A stretch of DNA of 64,000 nt, from positions 372,001 through 436,000 of the forward strand of contig CAVZNF010000015.1 in the NCBI GenBank assembly GCA_963776565.1, given 5' to 3'. This DNA comes from GMQP-bins7 sp963776565 (GTDB lineage Bacteria > Actinomycetota > Thermoleophilia > Gaiellales > Gaiellaceae). The position numbers and the translations under genes are program-made. The notes beneath the pieces were generated by a model, which was given only the letters and a program-made list of their open reading frames with translations, searched no databases and was not told the DNA's origin. Positions 1-11,128 of this stretch are shown here, piece after piece. Each line of letters opens with the position of its first letter. Positions within the stretch are counted from its first letter, which is position 1.

Positions 1-1863
<1,863 letters not shown>

Positions 1864-1869
1864 CGAGCC

Positions 1870-2178
1870 TCAGCCACGCAGAGCGCTCGCTTGGTCGACG
1901 TCGAGGAGCATCCGCCGACGCGCCATGGCGACGATGAGTCCGAGCCCGATCGCGACCTCCGCCGCCGCGACCGCCATGACCGCGAGCGCAAAGATCTGGC
2001 CGTCGAGGTTCCCCTGCTGGCGCGCGAACGCCACGAAGGTGAGGTTTGCCGCGTTCAGCATGATCTCGAGAGAGAGCAGGACGATCAGCGGGCTGCGACG
2101 CATCATCACGCCGAGCGCGCCGATCCCGAAGAGAATCGCCGCGACGATCAGATACCAGCCGACGTCCGGCCCGTCCAT
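1870..2178 (-). CDS. nuoK: NADH-quinone oxidoreductase subunit K
   Basis: Small membrane subunit of complex I (102 residues, the normal family length of about 100). Three hydrophobic helices are visible, with the conserved buried Glu residues of the family in LLSLEIMLNAANL (helix 2) and AAAEVAIGLGL (helix 3), which belong to the proton-transfer path. The start ATG 2178 shares one base with the nuoJ stop (TGATG), indicating translational coupling; nuoL follows after 6 bases. Confidence 0.96.
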   Translation of the reverse strand: MDGPDVGWYLIVAAILFGIGALGVMMRRSPLIVLLSLEIMLNAANLTFVAFARQQGNLDGQIFALAVMAVAAAEVAIGLGLIVAMARRRMLLDVDQASALRG

Positions 2179-2711
2179 CAGGCGATCTCCTCTTCCTTCT
2201 CCCGTGTGGTTCCGAGCACGACGCCGCCGATCGCCGCGACGAGCAGCACGATCGACGTGATCTCGAACGCCAGCAGGTGATCGGTCAGGAACGCCTCGCC
2301 GATGTCGGCCGGGCTTCCGAAGGAAGCCGAGACCTCGGCCGGGTCGGTCAGGTCGTCGCCCCAGGCCAGGCCGAGCACGACGACGATCTCGACCAGCAAT
2401 GCCACGGCGGCGACGACGGCTGCCGTTCGAAGGAGCGGCGGCCCGCCGGCCCACGGCGCGTCGGCACGCCCGCCGAGGTACGCCACGACGAACAGGAACA
2501 TCACCATCACCGCGCCTGCGTACACCAGCACCTGGGCCGCGGCGACGAACTCGGCCGAGAGGAGCAGGAAGAGCACGGCGAGCGACGCGAGGTTCCCGAT
2601 CAGCGAGAGCGCCGAGTAGAACGGGTTCGTCATGCTCACCACCGCGATGCCGGTCCCGAGGCACGCCGCAGCCGCGACGAACCAGATGATCCAGACGAGG
2701 ACGTTGCCCAC
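2178..2711 (-). CDS. nuoJ: NADH-quinone oxidoreductase subunit J
   Basis: Membrane subunit of complex I, 177 residues with five hydrophobic helices and the NPFYSALSLI and VLVYAGAVMVMFLFVV segments typical of NuoJ. I chose GTG 2711 because it lies 2 bases after the nuoI stop and gives the normal length; the frame stays open further upstream only inside nuoI. The C-terminus is a short charged tail (TREKEEEIA). It lies between nuoI and nuoK in the canonical order. Confidence 0.94.
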   Translation of the reverse strand: MGNVLVWIIWFVAAAACLGTGIAVVSMTNPFYSALSLIGNLASLAVLFLLLSAEFVAAAQVLVYAGAVMVMFLFVVAYLGGRADAPWAGGPPLLRTAAVVAAVALLVEIVVVLGLAWGDDLTDPAEVSASFGSPADIGEAFLTDHLLAFEITSIVLLVAAIGGVVLGTTREKEEEIA

Positions 2712-2713
2712 GG

Positions 2714-3208
2714 TCAGCTCCTCGTCTTGAACGACGGCTCGGGCGTGTCGAAGCGAGCCGCGTCCGCGACCGGCACGCGCTTGATCGGCTCGGCGAGCAG
2801 CATGTCCTTCGTGTAGATGAGGTCGTCGCGCGAGTACTCCGCAATCTCGAACTCGTTGCCGAGCGTGATCGCGTCGAACGGGCAGGCGAGCTCGCAGTAG
2901 CCGCAGAAGATGCAGCGGCTCATGTTGATCTCGTAGATGCGCGCGAACCGCTCGCCGGCGGAAACACGGTTCTCGGCGGTGTTCTCCTCCGCGACGACGC
3001 GGATGCAGTCTGCTGGGCAGGCTGCTGCGCACAGCGAGCAGCCCACGCACTTCTCGAGCCCGTTCTCGTGCTTCCACAGCCGGTGCCGCCCGCGGAAGCG
3101 CGGATACACGGGCCGCTTGTACTCGGGGTACTGCTGCGTGATCGGCTTCCGGAAGATCTGCCGGAACGTGACGCCGAAGCCCTTGAGCGTGCTGTACGGC
3201 TGGGCCAC
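2714..3208 (-). CDS. nuoI: NADH-quinone oxidoreductase subunit I
   Basis: Peripheral-arm ferredoxin-like subunit of complex I, 164 residues. Two 8-iron ferredoxin motifs bind the N6a and N6b [4Fe-4S] clusters: CVGCSLCAAACP and CIFCGYCELACP. The GTG start at 3208 overlaps the nuoH TAG (TAGTG). The N-terminal stretch before the first motif (GFGVTFRQIFRKPITQQYPE) matches the membrane-apposed N-terminus of the family. Intact. Confidence 0.96.
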   Translation of the reverse strand: MAQPYSTLKGFGVTFRQIFRKPITQQYPEYKRPVYPRFRGRHRLWKHENGLEKCVGCSLCAAACPADCIRVVAEENTAENRVSAGERFARIYEINMSRCIFCGYCELACPFDAITLGNEFEIAEYSRDDLIYTKDMLLAEPIKRVPVADAARFDTPEPSFKTRS

Positions 3209-4212
3209 TAGAACGCCACCACGAGGATCGCTGTCACGACCGCGTTGATCGTCGCGACCGGCAGCAGCACCTTCCAGCCGAAGCGCATGAGCTGGTCGTA
3301 GCGCAGGCGCGGAAGCGTCGTCCGCATCCAGATGAAGACGAAGAGCAGGATCACGAGCTTGAGGAGGAACCAGAGCGGCCCGGCCCATGTCGCCCCGTCC
3401 CAGCCTGGGCCGTGCCAGCCGCCGAGGAAGATCGTCACGCAGAGCGCCGAGAGCGTGATCAGGTTGATGTACTCGGACATCGAGTAGAGGCCGAAGCGCA
3501 TTCCGCCGTACTCGGTGTGGTAGCCGGCGACGAGCTCCTGCTCGGCCTCGGGAAGGTCGAACGGCGCCCGCGCGGTCTCCGCCGTGCCCGCGAAGAGGAA
3601 GACGATCAGCCCGACGAACTGCGGAATCGCGTACCAGATGGTGTCGGACTGCGCGGCCACGATGTCCGTCAGCGACAGGGTTCCGGCCATGATCACGACG
3701 CCGAGGACGGAGAGCGCAAGCGACACCTCGTACGAGACGAGCTGCGCGCAGGTCCGCATCGATCCGAGCAGCGCGTACTTCGAGTCGGACGACCAGCCGC
3801 CGAGGATGAAGCCGTACACGCCGATCGAGCCGATCGCGAAGATCAGGATCAGCGCGATGTTCAGGTCGGCGACCTGGCCCGGGATGTAGACGCCGCCGAT
3901 CGTCCAGCCGGGCCCGAACGGGATCACGGAGAACGTCGTGAGCGCGGTGAACGCCGCCAGGAACGGCCCGAGGACGAACGCCCAGTTGATCGCCTCCGTC
4001 GGCTGGAAGCTCTCCTTGTTGAGGAGCTTGAGCAGGTCGGCGATCGGCTGCAGCATCCCGCGGAAGCCGGCGCGGTTCGGCCCGTAGCGCAGCTGCATCC
4101 GCCCCATGATCTTGCGCTCGGCGAGCGTGAGGTACGCGAAGGTGGCCATCACGAGGTTGATGACGACGACCGCCTCGATGAGGCTCACCCACCACTCGAC
4201 GGAAGGCGTCAC
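3208..4212 (-). CDS. nuoH: NADH-quinone oxidoreductase subunit H
   Basis: Membrane subunit at the quinone-binding interface of complex I, 334 residues with about eight hydrophobic helices. Conserved elements: AERKIMGRMQLRYGPNRAG near residues 31-50, FDLPEAEQELVAGYHTEYGG (the acidic loop facing the quinone cavity) and the C-terminal RLRYDQLMRFGWK. The GTG start overlaps the nuoG stop (GTGA). Intact. Confidence 0.96.
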   Translation of the reverse strand: MTPSVEWWVSLIEAVVVINLVMATFAYLTLAERKIMGRMQLRYGPNRAGFRGMLQPIADLLKLLNKESFQPTEAINWAFVLGPFLAAFTALTTFSVIPFGPGWTIGGVYIPGQVADLNIALILIFAIGSIGVYGFILGGWSSDSKYALLGSMRTCAQLVSYEVSLALSVLGVVIMAGTLSLTDIVAAQSDTIWYAIPQFVGLIVFLFAGTAETARAPFDLPEAEQELVAGYHTEYGGMRFGLYSMSEYINLITLSALCVTIFLGGWHGPGWDGATWAGPLWFLLKLVILLFVFIWMRTTLPRLRYDQLMRFGWKVLLPVATINAVVTAILVVAF

Positions 4213-6422
4213 GACTTCACCACCTCGACCGACTGATGGAGCTCGCCTGCGTGCTCGTCTGCCACGCGCACGACTCCGTCGAGAAGCGTGCGGTTCACGT
4301 TTGCTCGGAGCTCCACCGACGTGCCGTTGGAGCGGACGATGACGGCGTCGCCGCTCGCGATTCCGCGCGACTCGGCGTCGGCGGGCGACAGCTCGACCTC
4401 TCGCTCCGGCCGCAGGAAGCCGAGCTCGGGGACGCGCTCGACGGCAGGGCCGGAGAAGAGAGCTCGATAGCGGTGCAGCCGCAGGGCGTCCGCGGCGACC
4501 TCCGGGTGATCGGTCGTCGTCGCCGGATCGGGCGTGACGTACGTCTGTCGCGCAGGCAGCGGCGCGTGCAGCCCGAGATCGTCGAGTGTGAGGTCTCGGT
4601 AGAGCTCGGCTGCGACCTCACCGAAGACGCCGACGGCGTGCGCAGGCACGTCGATGTCGAAGCGAGCCGCCAGCTTCGAGATCCATGCGAGCTCGTCGGG
4701 GCACGGCGGAAGGACAGCGCGCCGGACGCGCTGCACGCGGCCCTCGAGGTTCATCGAGGTCCCGTCACGCTCGAGCGAGCCCGTCGACGGCAGGATCAGG
4801 TCGGCCCAGCCCGCTGCCAGCTCGTGGAACATCGTCAGCACGATCACGCGGTTCGCTTGCTCGGCCAACGCCCGCACGTCCGCGTTGCCCGCCGCCTCGT
4901 CGCCCGAGACCACGAGCAGCTCGATCGGCTCGGGGTTGGTTTCGTCCGCGTCCGCTGCGACGGCCCAGCCGAGGGCGACGCCGCGCGCGTTGGCGGCCGT
5001 CGGGAGATGGAACGCGCCGCAGCCCGGCTTGTCGGCGAATCCGAGCGCCTCCGCGAGCTCCGCGATTCGCGCTCCTCCGCCTCCGCCCGGGCCAGACCAG
5101 ACGAGCACCGCCCTCTCGGCCGCGCGCAGCTTCTTCGCGAGAGCGCTGCGACCGGTCGCGAGCTCGCGGCACGTCTCGGCAGCAGATCCGAGCGCGGCTT
5201 TCTCCGTGCCGACCGGTGAGCACACGACCACGTCGGCGCCGTGACGGCGCGCCTGCTTGATCCAGAGGTCGACGATCGGCGCACGCTCGACGACCGGATC
5301 GTCACCGACGACGAGCACGATCTGCGCCTCGGCAATCGCGCTCAACGGCAGGCGGAAAGCGGCGAGCGCGTCGGATGTCGCCTCGGGCAGCACGGCGGAG
5401 TGCGCGTCGAGCCCTCCGCGGAGGAGTCGCCCGAGCGCGTACGCGATCTCGGTCGTCTCCGATCCGGAGAATGCGGTCACGATCGAACCGTCCGCTTCGC
5501 GCAGCAGCGACTCGGCCTCGTCCAGCGCGTCATCCCAGGAGATCTCCTCGAGCCCCTTCTTGCCGCGACGCAGAGGGCTCGTGATGCGGTCTTCGGCGCG
5601 AAGATGGGGGTACGAGAAGCGGCCCTTGTCGCAGAGCCACCCGCGGTCGATCTCCGGATGGTTCCGCGAATGGATGCGCTTGACCTTGCCCTCGCGGATC
5701 GTCGCCGACGTGTTGCAGCCGACGGCGCAGCCGGTGCAGACCGTCGGGACGTTCTGGATGTCCCACGGACGTGCGTCGAAGCGGTAGAGCGTCGACGTGA
5801 GCGCGCCGACCGGGCAGAGCTCCACCACATTGCCGGAGAAGGGTGAGCGGTACGGCTCGTCCTCGAAGGTCGCGATCTCCGTGCGCGCGCCGCGGTTGCG
5901 CGCGATGAGCTGGCCGTCCTCGGAGACGTCCTCCGAGAAGCGCGTGCAGCGGTAGCAGAGGATGCAGCGCTCGCGGTCCAGCGCGATGAGCGGCGACACG
6001 GGGATCGGCTTGTCGACCGTGAGCTTCGCGAACGACATCCGCGTGTTGCCGGGCCCGTGACGGAACGTCAGGTCCTGGAGCGGGCACTCGCCGCCCTTGT
6101 CACAGACGGGGCAGTCGAGCGGGTGGTTGACGAGGATGAACTCGAGCGTCGCTTCCTGGCCCTCTGCCGCCTTGGCGGACGTCGCGCTCGTCTTGATCAC
6201 CATGCCTTCGCTCACGGTGAGCGTGCAGCCGGCCTGGAGCTTGGGCATCCCCTCGATCTCGACGAGGCACATGCGGCACGCGCCGACCGGCGGGCCGAGT
6301 CGCGGCTCGTAGCAGAAGACAGGGATCTCGATGCCTGCTGCCTGAGCGGCCTCGACGAGGCCGGTGCCCTTGGGGACCTCGACCTGGCGGTCGTCCACGG
6401 TGACGGCGACGAGCTCAGACAT
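4209..6422 (-). CDS. nuoG: NADH-quinone oxidoreductase subunit G
   Basis: Largest peripheral-arm subunit, 737 residues, related to molybdopterin oxidoreductases. The N-terminal [2Fe-2S] ligands are in CYEPRLGPPVGACRMC; the His-Cys [4Fe-4S] site is in CDKGGECPLQDLTFRHG, followed by CILCYRCTRF. A further CTGCAVGCN motif near residue 230 would hold the extra N7 cluster found in some bacterial NuoG proteins. The rest is the molybdopterin-fold domain, which carries no cofactor in complex I. ATG 6422 lies 8 bases inside the end of nuoF, and the start sequence MSELVAVTVDD matches the ferredoxin domain start. Confidence 0.95.
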   Translation of the reverse strand: MSELVAVTVDDRQVEVPKGTGLVEAAQAAGIEIPVFCYEPRLGPPVGACRMCLVEIEGMPKLQAGCTLTVSEGMVIKTSATSAKAAEGQEATLEFILVNHPLDCPVCDKGGECPLQDLTFRHGPGNTRMSFAKLTVDKPIPVSPLIALDRERCILCYRCTRFSEDVSEDGQLIARNRGARTEIATFEDEPYRSPFSGNVVELCPVGALTSTLYRFDARPWDIQNVPTVCTGCAVGCNTSATIREGKVKRIHSRNHPEIDRGWLCDKGRFSYPHLRAEDRITSPLRRGKKGLEEISWDDALDEAESLLREADGSIVTAFSGSETTEIAYALGRLLRGGLDAHSAVLPEATSDALAAFRLPLSAIAEAQIVLVVGDDPVVERAPIVDLWIKQARRHGADVVVCSPVGTEKAALGSAAETCRELATGRSALAKKLRAAERAVLVWSGPGGGGGARIAELAEALGFADKPGCGAFHLPTAANARGVALGWAVAADADETNPEPIELLVVSGDEAAGNADVRALAEQANRVIVLTMFHELAAGWADLILPSTGSLERDGTSMNLEGRVQRVRRAVLPPCPDELAWISKLAARFDIDVPAHAVGVFGEVAAELYRDLTLDDLGLHAPLPARQTYVTPDPATTTDHPEVAADALRLHRYRALFSGPAVERVPELGFLRPEREVELSPADAESRGIASGDAVIVRSNGTSVELRANVNRTLLDGVVRVADEHAGELHQSVEVVKS

Positions 6423-7740
6423 GCGCCGCCTCGTGGCCGTGCGCATCGTGCATCGCTGACGGCGCGACGATCCCCTCGAGCGAGGATTCGCCGTCGAACG
6501 GGCAGCGGCCGAGGTCGATGTGCGCCTGATACTCGTCGCGGAACTTGTCCACGTAGCTGAGGACCGCAATCGCGTCCGAGTCTCCGAGCGGGCACAGGCA
6601 CTTCCCCATGATCCGGTCGCAGACCGAGAGCAGCAGGTCGAGATCGGCCTGCCCGGCGCGGCCGTCCTCGATCTTCTGGAGGATCTGCGTGACCCACTTC
6701 GTGCCGACGCGGCACGGCGTGCACTTCCCGCACGACTCGTGCTCGTAGAACTGCGACACGCGGATCCCGAGCTGCACCATGCAGCAGCGGTCGTCGATCA
6801 CGATCACGCCCGCCGAGCCGATCGAGGAGCCCGCCTCGACGAGCGAGGTGAAGTCCATCTTCGTGTCGATCGCGTCGGCGGTGAGCACCGAGGTCGACGA
6901 TCCGCCTGGGATGACCGCCTTCAGCTCGCGCCCGTTCGGCACGCCGCCGCCGACGTCGTAGATGAGCTCGCGCATGGAGATCCCGTGCGGCAGCTCGTAG
7001 TTGCCGGGGTTCACGACGTCACCGGAGAGCGAGAACACGCGCGTGCCGGTGGAGTTCTCCACGCCCAGCTTCGCGTACTCCGCGCCGCCCATCTCGAGCA
7101 CCGGCGTCACGGTGGTGATCGACTCCACGTTGTTCACGGCGGTCGGCGCCGCATAGAGGCCGGCGATTGCCGGGAACGGCGGCTTCGTCCGCGGCTGGCC
7201 GCGCTTCCCCTCGAGCGACTCGAGCAGCGCCGTCTCCTCGCCGCAGATGTATGCGCCCGCGCCGCGATGGATCACGACGGTGACGTCTCCGAGGAGATCG
7301 CGCTTGCGCATCGCCTCGAGCGAGTCGCGCAGGATCTCGAACTCGCGCTCGTACTCGCCGCGGATGTAGACGAAGACGTGCTGGGACTGGATCCCGTGCG
7401 CGGCGATGAGGCAGCCCTCGAGGAAGCGGAACGGGACGCGCAGCATGATCTCGCGGTCCTTGAACGTCCCCGGCTCGGACTCGTCGGCGTTGACGACGAG
7501 GTAGTGCGGCTTCTCGAGCTGCTCGGGCTTGGGCACGAACGACCACTTGCGCCCGGTCGGGAAGAAGGCGCCGCCGCGTCCGCGCAGGCCCGACGCGTCG
7601 AGCTCGGCGATCACGTCGTCGGGCGACATCGCCCGGGCCTTGCGCAATGCCGAGAACCCGCCGGCCGCGACGTAGTCCTCGATGCTCGTGACAGCACCGC
7701 CGTCCGTGCCGGCGAACACGACACTCTGGTACTCAGGCAC
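6415..7740 (-). CDS. nuoF: NADH-quinone oxidoreductase subunit F (NADH/FMN)
   Basis: NADH-oxidising, FMN-binding subunit, 441 residues. Seen: the glycine-rich NADH site GLRGRGGAFFPTGRKW, the FMN-site segment GAGAYICGEETALLESLEG, and the N3 [4Fe-4S] motif ESCGKCTPCR with the fourth Cys in GKCLCPLGD. The GTG start at 7740 overlaps the end of nuoE by 8 bases. The C-terminus carries a His/Glu-rich tail beyond the usual end. Intact. Confidence 0.95.
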   Translation of the reverse strand: MPEYQSVVFAGTDGGAVTSIEDYVAAGGFSALRKARAMSPDDVIAELDASGLRGRGGAFFPTGRKWSFVPKPEQLEKPHYLVVNADESEPGTFKDREIMLRVPFRFLEGCLIAAHGIQSQHVFVYIRGEYEREFEILRDSLEAMRKRDLLGDVTVVIHRGAGAYICGEETALLESLEGKRGQPRTKPPFPAIAGLYAAPTAVNNVESITTVTPVLEMGGAEYAKLGVENSTGTRVFSLSGDVVNPGNYELPHGISMRELIYDVGGGVPNGRELKAVIPGGSSTSVLTADAIDTKMDFTSLVEAGSSIGSAGVIVIDDRCCMVQLGIRVSQFYEHESCGKCTPCRVGTKWVTQILQKIEDGRAGQADLDLLLSVCDRIMGKCLCPLGDSDAIAVLSYVDKFRDEYQAHIDLGRCPFDGESSLEGIVAPSAMHDAHGHEAAHV

Positions 7741-8199
7741 TGCGCAGCTCCTCGACGATCCCCGGGACGTCGTCGGCCTGCACGCGCAGGCGGTGCCGGT
7801 TGTCGATCGCGACCACGGTCGCCCAGCCGCAGCCGCCGAGACACTCGATCGTGCCGAGCGTGAACGCCCCGTCTTCCGAGGTGGCTCCGGGTGCGACGCC
7901 GAGCTCACGCTCGAATGCCTCGAGTACCTGTTGCGCGCCCGCGAGCCCACATGAGACGTTCGTGCAGACCTCGACGTGCGTCCGGCCGACCGGCTCGAGG
8001 TAGTACTGGTCGTAGAAGGACGCGATCGACAGGCAGTACGCGGGCGTGAGGTCGAGCGCGTCGGCGACCTCGCGGATCGCGTCCGGCGACAGCCACCCGC
8101 CGTTCTCGGCCTGCGCGAGCTGGAGCGCGGGCATCACGGCCGACAGCGAGTCCGGATAGCGCTTCTTCAGCTTCTGGATCTCAGTCGTGACGCGTCATC
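7733..8199 (-). CDS. nuoE: NADH-quinone oxidoreductase subunit E (apparent frameshift near the start)
   Basis: Thioredoxin-fold subunit holding the N1a [2Fe-2S] cluster; ligands visible in CTNVSC and CLGGCG. The only conventional start in the main frame is GTG 8137, but conserved N-terminal sequence (EIQKLKKRYPDSLSAVMPAL) lies upstream of it in the same frame without any ATG, GTG or TTG. An ATG at 8199, overlapping the nuoD stop as ATGA, gives MTRHD and then a TGA; removing one base (T on the coding strand at 8183) joins it to EIQKLKKRYPD. I therefore take 8199 as the start and 8183 as a one-base gain. Confidence 0.85.
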
Positions 8200-9463
8200 G
8201 GTCGGCGTCTCCCATGACGGGATCGAGCGAGCCGCCGGCGGCGATGAGGTCGGCGATGAGGAGCTCCTGCACGATCGTCGCGGTCGCCTGCAGCGCCGCG
8301 AAGCTCGGAGCGCGGAACTTCACGCGCCAGGGTCGTGCGCCACCGTCGGAGACGAGATAGCAGCCGTTCTCGCCGCGCGGCGACTCGATCGCGACGTAGA
8401 CCTCCCCCTCGGGAACCGTGAAGCCCTCGGTCACGATCTTGAAGTGGTGGATGAGCGACTCCATGGACGTGTGGAGCTCGTGCCGCGGCGGCAGCACGAC
8501 CTTGCGGTCGTCGGCGATCCACGGCTCGCCGTCCATCGCGTCGAGCCGGTCGAGGCACTGGCGGACGATGCGCACCGACTCGCGCATCTCGTCCATGTGC
8601 ACGCGGTAGCGGTCGTAGACGTCGCCGTTCGGATAGACGGGGACGTCGAACTCCACCTCGTCGTAGGCGAGGTACGGCATGTTTCGTCGGAGGTCCCAGT
8701 CGACACCAGAGGCGCGAAGCATCGGGCCGGACTGCGCGAGCGCGAGCGCATCGTCCGCCGAGAGCAAGCCCACGCCCTTCGTCCGCTCGAGCCAGATCGC
8801 GTTGCGGTCGAGGATCGCCTCGTACTCGTCGACCGACTTCGGCATCGACTCGCAGAACTTCCGCGCCTCGCTCGTGAAGTCCGGCGGCAGGTCCTCGGCA
8901 AGCCCGCCGACCTGGACGTACCGCGTGTGCATGCGCGTGCCGCCGGCCATCTCGAAGAGGTCGAGGATCTGGTCGCGGTCGTCGAAGCAGTACCAGAACA
9001 ACGAAATCGCCCCGAGCTCGAGTGCGGACGTCCCGAGCCAGACGAGATGCGAATGGATGCGGTTGAGCTCGGCCATCGCCATCCGCGCCCACGTCGCGCG
9101 CCGCGGCACCTCGATGCCGAGGAGCTTCTCGATCGCGAGCACGTAGAGGAGCTCGTTCGCGTGGAAGGAGACGTAGTCGATGCGGGGCGCATACGTCACC
9201 GACTTCCACCAGGACTTGTGCTCCATGTTCTTCTCGAAGCCGGTGTGGAGGTAGCCGATGACCGCGCGGATGCCCGCGACAGTCTCGCCGTCGAGGTCGA
9301 CCACGAGGCGAAGGACTCCGTGCGTCGAGGGGTGGTTCGGGCCGAAGTTGACGCGGAGGATGTCCTCGAGCCGGTGCTTCTCGGGGTCGACCTCGAGGAT
9401 CGTCGGCACGGGCGACGGGATGCGCGTGCCCTCGTAGATGCGCGTGGACGGAAGGACCGACAT
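8195..9463 (-). CDS. nuoD: NADH-quinone oxidoreductase subunit D
   Basis: 49-kDa-type subunit of complex I, derived from the NiFe-hydrogenase large subunit, 422 residues. Landmarks: FGPNHPSTHGVLRLVV with the quinone-contacting His-x-x-x-His loop, GYLHTGFEKNMEH, and the C-terminus ending DPVMGDADR as is typical. It forms part of the quinone chamber with NuoB and NuoH. ATG 9463 shares one base with the nuoC stop. Intact. Confidence 0.96.
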   Translation of the reverse strand: MSVLPSTRIYEGTRIPSPVPTILEVDPEKHRLEDILRVNFGPNHPSTHGVLRLVVDLDGETVAGIRAVIGYLHTGFEKNMEHKSWWKSVTYAPRIDYVSFHANELLYVLAIEKLLGIEVPRRATWARMAMAELNRIHSHLVWLGTSALELGAISLFWYCFDDRDQILDLFEMAGGTRMHTRYVQVGGLAEDLPPDFTSEARKFCESMPKSVDEYEAILDRNAIWLERTKGVGLLSADDALALAQSGPMLRASGVDWDLRRNMPYLAYDEVEFDVPVYPNGDVYDRYRVHMDEMRESVRIVRQCLDRLDAMDGEPWIADDRKVVLPPRHELHTSMESLIHHFKIVTEGFTVPEGEVYVAIESPRGENGCYLVSDGGARPWRVKFRAPSFAALQATATIVQELLIADLIAAGGSLDPVMGDADR

Positions 9464-10011
9464 CAGTCCTCGTCCGAGAAGCGAACGGGCTCGCCGCCGA
9501 GGGGATAGTCCTTGCGCAGCGGGTGCCCTTCCCAGTCCTCTGGCATGAGGATGCGGACGAGGTTCGCGTGCCCCTCGAAGCGGATGCCCATCATGTCCCA
9601 GGCCTCGCGCTCGAACCAGTCGGCTGCGGGCCAGACCCGGATCAGGCTCGCGATCGCCTCGCCGTCCTCGAGCCAGACCTGCACGCGGAGCCGCTCGGGC
9701 TCTTCGTCGACGCGGAGCAGGTGGTACGAGACCGAGAAGCGTGTCGGCTTGGGATCGGGAACGCGTGCGAGACCGCGCGATCCGGGCTCGTGGATGTCGC
9801 GGCCGCCGACCGTCCCGATGTAGCCCGCGACCTCCTGCTCTCCCCAGCCGAGGTAGTCGGAGGCGGCGATGTCGGCGAGGAAGTTGAAGCCGTGCTCGTC
9901 GCGGAGGAACGTGCAGGCCTCCACGAGCCGGGCGGGGTCGACGACGAGCGTCGTCTCGCCGAACGACTCGCGTGTCTCGACGACGCCGGGCACGCCCGCG
10001 TAGGCCGTCAC
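9463..10011 (-). CDS. nuoC: NADH-quinone oxidoreductase subunit C
   Basis: 30-kDa-type peripheral subunit, 182 residues from GTG 10011. The family signature is ERE(A)WDMMGIRFEGH near residues 139-153, followed by LRKDYPLGGEPVRF at the C-terminus. In the raw sequence this frame continues upstream into nuoB as one 380-codon frame, but that continuity arises from a frameshift in nuoB; once repaired, the nuoB TGA overlaps this GTG as GTGA. Confidence 0.93.
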   Translation of the reverse strand: MTAYAGVPGVVETRESFGETTLVVDPARLVEACTFLRDEHGFNFLADIAASDYLGWGEQEVAGYIGTVGGRDIHEPGSRGLARVPDPKPTRFSVSYHLLRVDEEPERLRVQVWLEDGEAIASLIRVWPAADWFEREAWDMMGIRFEGHANLVRILMPEDWEGHPLRKDYPLGGEPVRFSDED

Positions 10012-10605
10012 TCTGCGACCCCGCGGATCTCGTACGCCGGTGGGACGCCTCCGCGGATCTTCTCGTGCAGTCGCACGATCCCCTCCATCAGCGCCTCCGG
10101 GTCGCGGCGGGCAGCCGGGCACGTGGATGTCGACGGGAACGATCTTGTCGACGCCCTGGAGGATCGTGTAGTTGTTGAACATCCCGCCGGAGCTCGCGCA
10201 CGCGCCCATCGCGATCACCCACTTCGGCTCCAGCATCTGGTCGTACACCTGACGCAGCGGCGCGGCCATCTTGTGCGTGACGCGGCCCGAGACGATGAGG
10301 AGGTCGGCCTGGCGCGGCGAGGAGCTGAATCGCTCCATCCCGAAGCGCGCGATGTCGTAGCGCGAGGAGACGATCGACATCATCTCGATGGCGCAGCACG
10401 CCAGCCCGAACGTATCCGGCCACACGGAGTTGGACTGCGCCCAGGCGACGGCCTTCTCGATGGTCGTCAGGAGGAGTGCGTCCTCGATCTCCTCGACCTC
10501 GCGCTCGAACACGCCGGGGCCGCGATCGGGCCAGAGCACGCGCTCGGACTGCAGGCCGGCCTTCGCTAGCGGACGGTCGCTCACGAGCGGCAGCTCTCTC
10601 TTCAC
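10008..10605 (-). CDS. nuoB: NADH-quinone oxidoreductase subunit B (apparent frameshift)
   Basis: Holds the N2 [4Fe-4S] cluster that reduces quinone. Ligands seen: the Cys-Cys pair in GLACCAIEMM, Cys in MGACASSGGMFNNY and Cys in VPGCPPRP. Immediately after VPGCPPRP the frame is lost; removing one G from the GGG at 10099-10101 restores EALMEGIVRLHEKI and a TGA at 10010-10008. The start is GTG 10605, overlapping the nuoA stop. The repaired protein is about 198 residues. Confidence 0.92.
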
Positions 10606-10967
10606 TGCCAGTTGAGCGCCCCTTTCCGCCAGACGTAGACGTAGGCGACGCCGAGGATCGCGACGAACGTCATGAGCTCGGCGATCCCGAACCAGCCGAG
10701 GGCCTTGAGCTGCACGGCGAGCGGGTAGAGAAAGACGATCTCGATGTCGAAGAGGATGAACAGGATCGCCGTCAGGTAGAAGCTGACGGTGAAGCGCCGC
10801 TCGCGGCTCGGCGCGCCTACGGAAACGCCCGACTCGAACGGCAACATGCGCTGCCTCGTTCGCGAGACGGGTCGGCCGGGGAGGATGAAGGAGGCCGTGA
10901 TCATCGTCGCCGGGATGGCTGCCGCGAAGATGGCGTAGAAGAGGAAGGGCAGCCAGTTCGAAAGCAC
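10602..10967 (-). CDS. nuoA: NADH-quinone oxidoreductase subunit A
   Basis: Small membrane subunit, first gene of the operon, about 121 residues with three hydrophobic helices. The conserved loop is seen as PFESGVSVGAPSRERRFTVSFYL, with the family Cys after the Glu replaced by SGVS, and FDIEIVFLYPLAV follows. I chose GTG 10967 because a GGGGG ribosome-binding stretch lies about 8 bases upstream and the product has normal length; the frame is open to 11060. The operon promoter should lie in 10968-11128, shared divergently with erpA. Confidence 0.9.
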   Translation of the reverse strand: MLSNWLPFLFYAIFAAAIPATMITASFILPGRPVSRTRQRMLPFESGVSVGAPSRERRFTVSFYLTAILFILFDIEIVFLYPLAVQLKALGWFGIAELMTFVAILGVAYVYVWRKGALNWQ

Positions 10968-11128
10968 GGGTCGTACCCCCGCGTAGACCTCGGACGTCGG
11001 TACCGCGACGAAACCTAGCACTCCCCCTTCCGGCGCACGAAGGGATCGAAAAACCCGCACAGAATGAGCGATACGAGTGTCACAAACTCGTTGCAGGAAC
11101 CCGGTACCCCGTCCGCTACCATGAGCCC

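Noticed and set aside
8195..8197. In-frame TGA between nuoD and nuoE as selenocysteine or readthrough site
   Set aside because: NuoD ends with a normal family C-terminus at this TGA, and an overlapping ATG plus one-base gain explains nuoE better; no SECIS-like element was seen.
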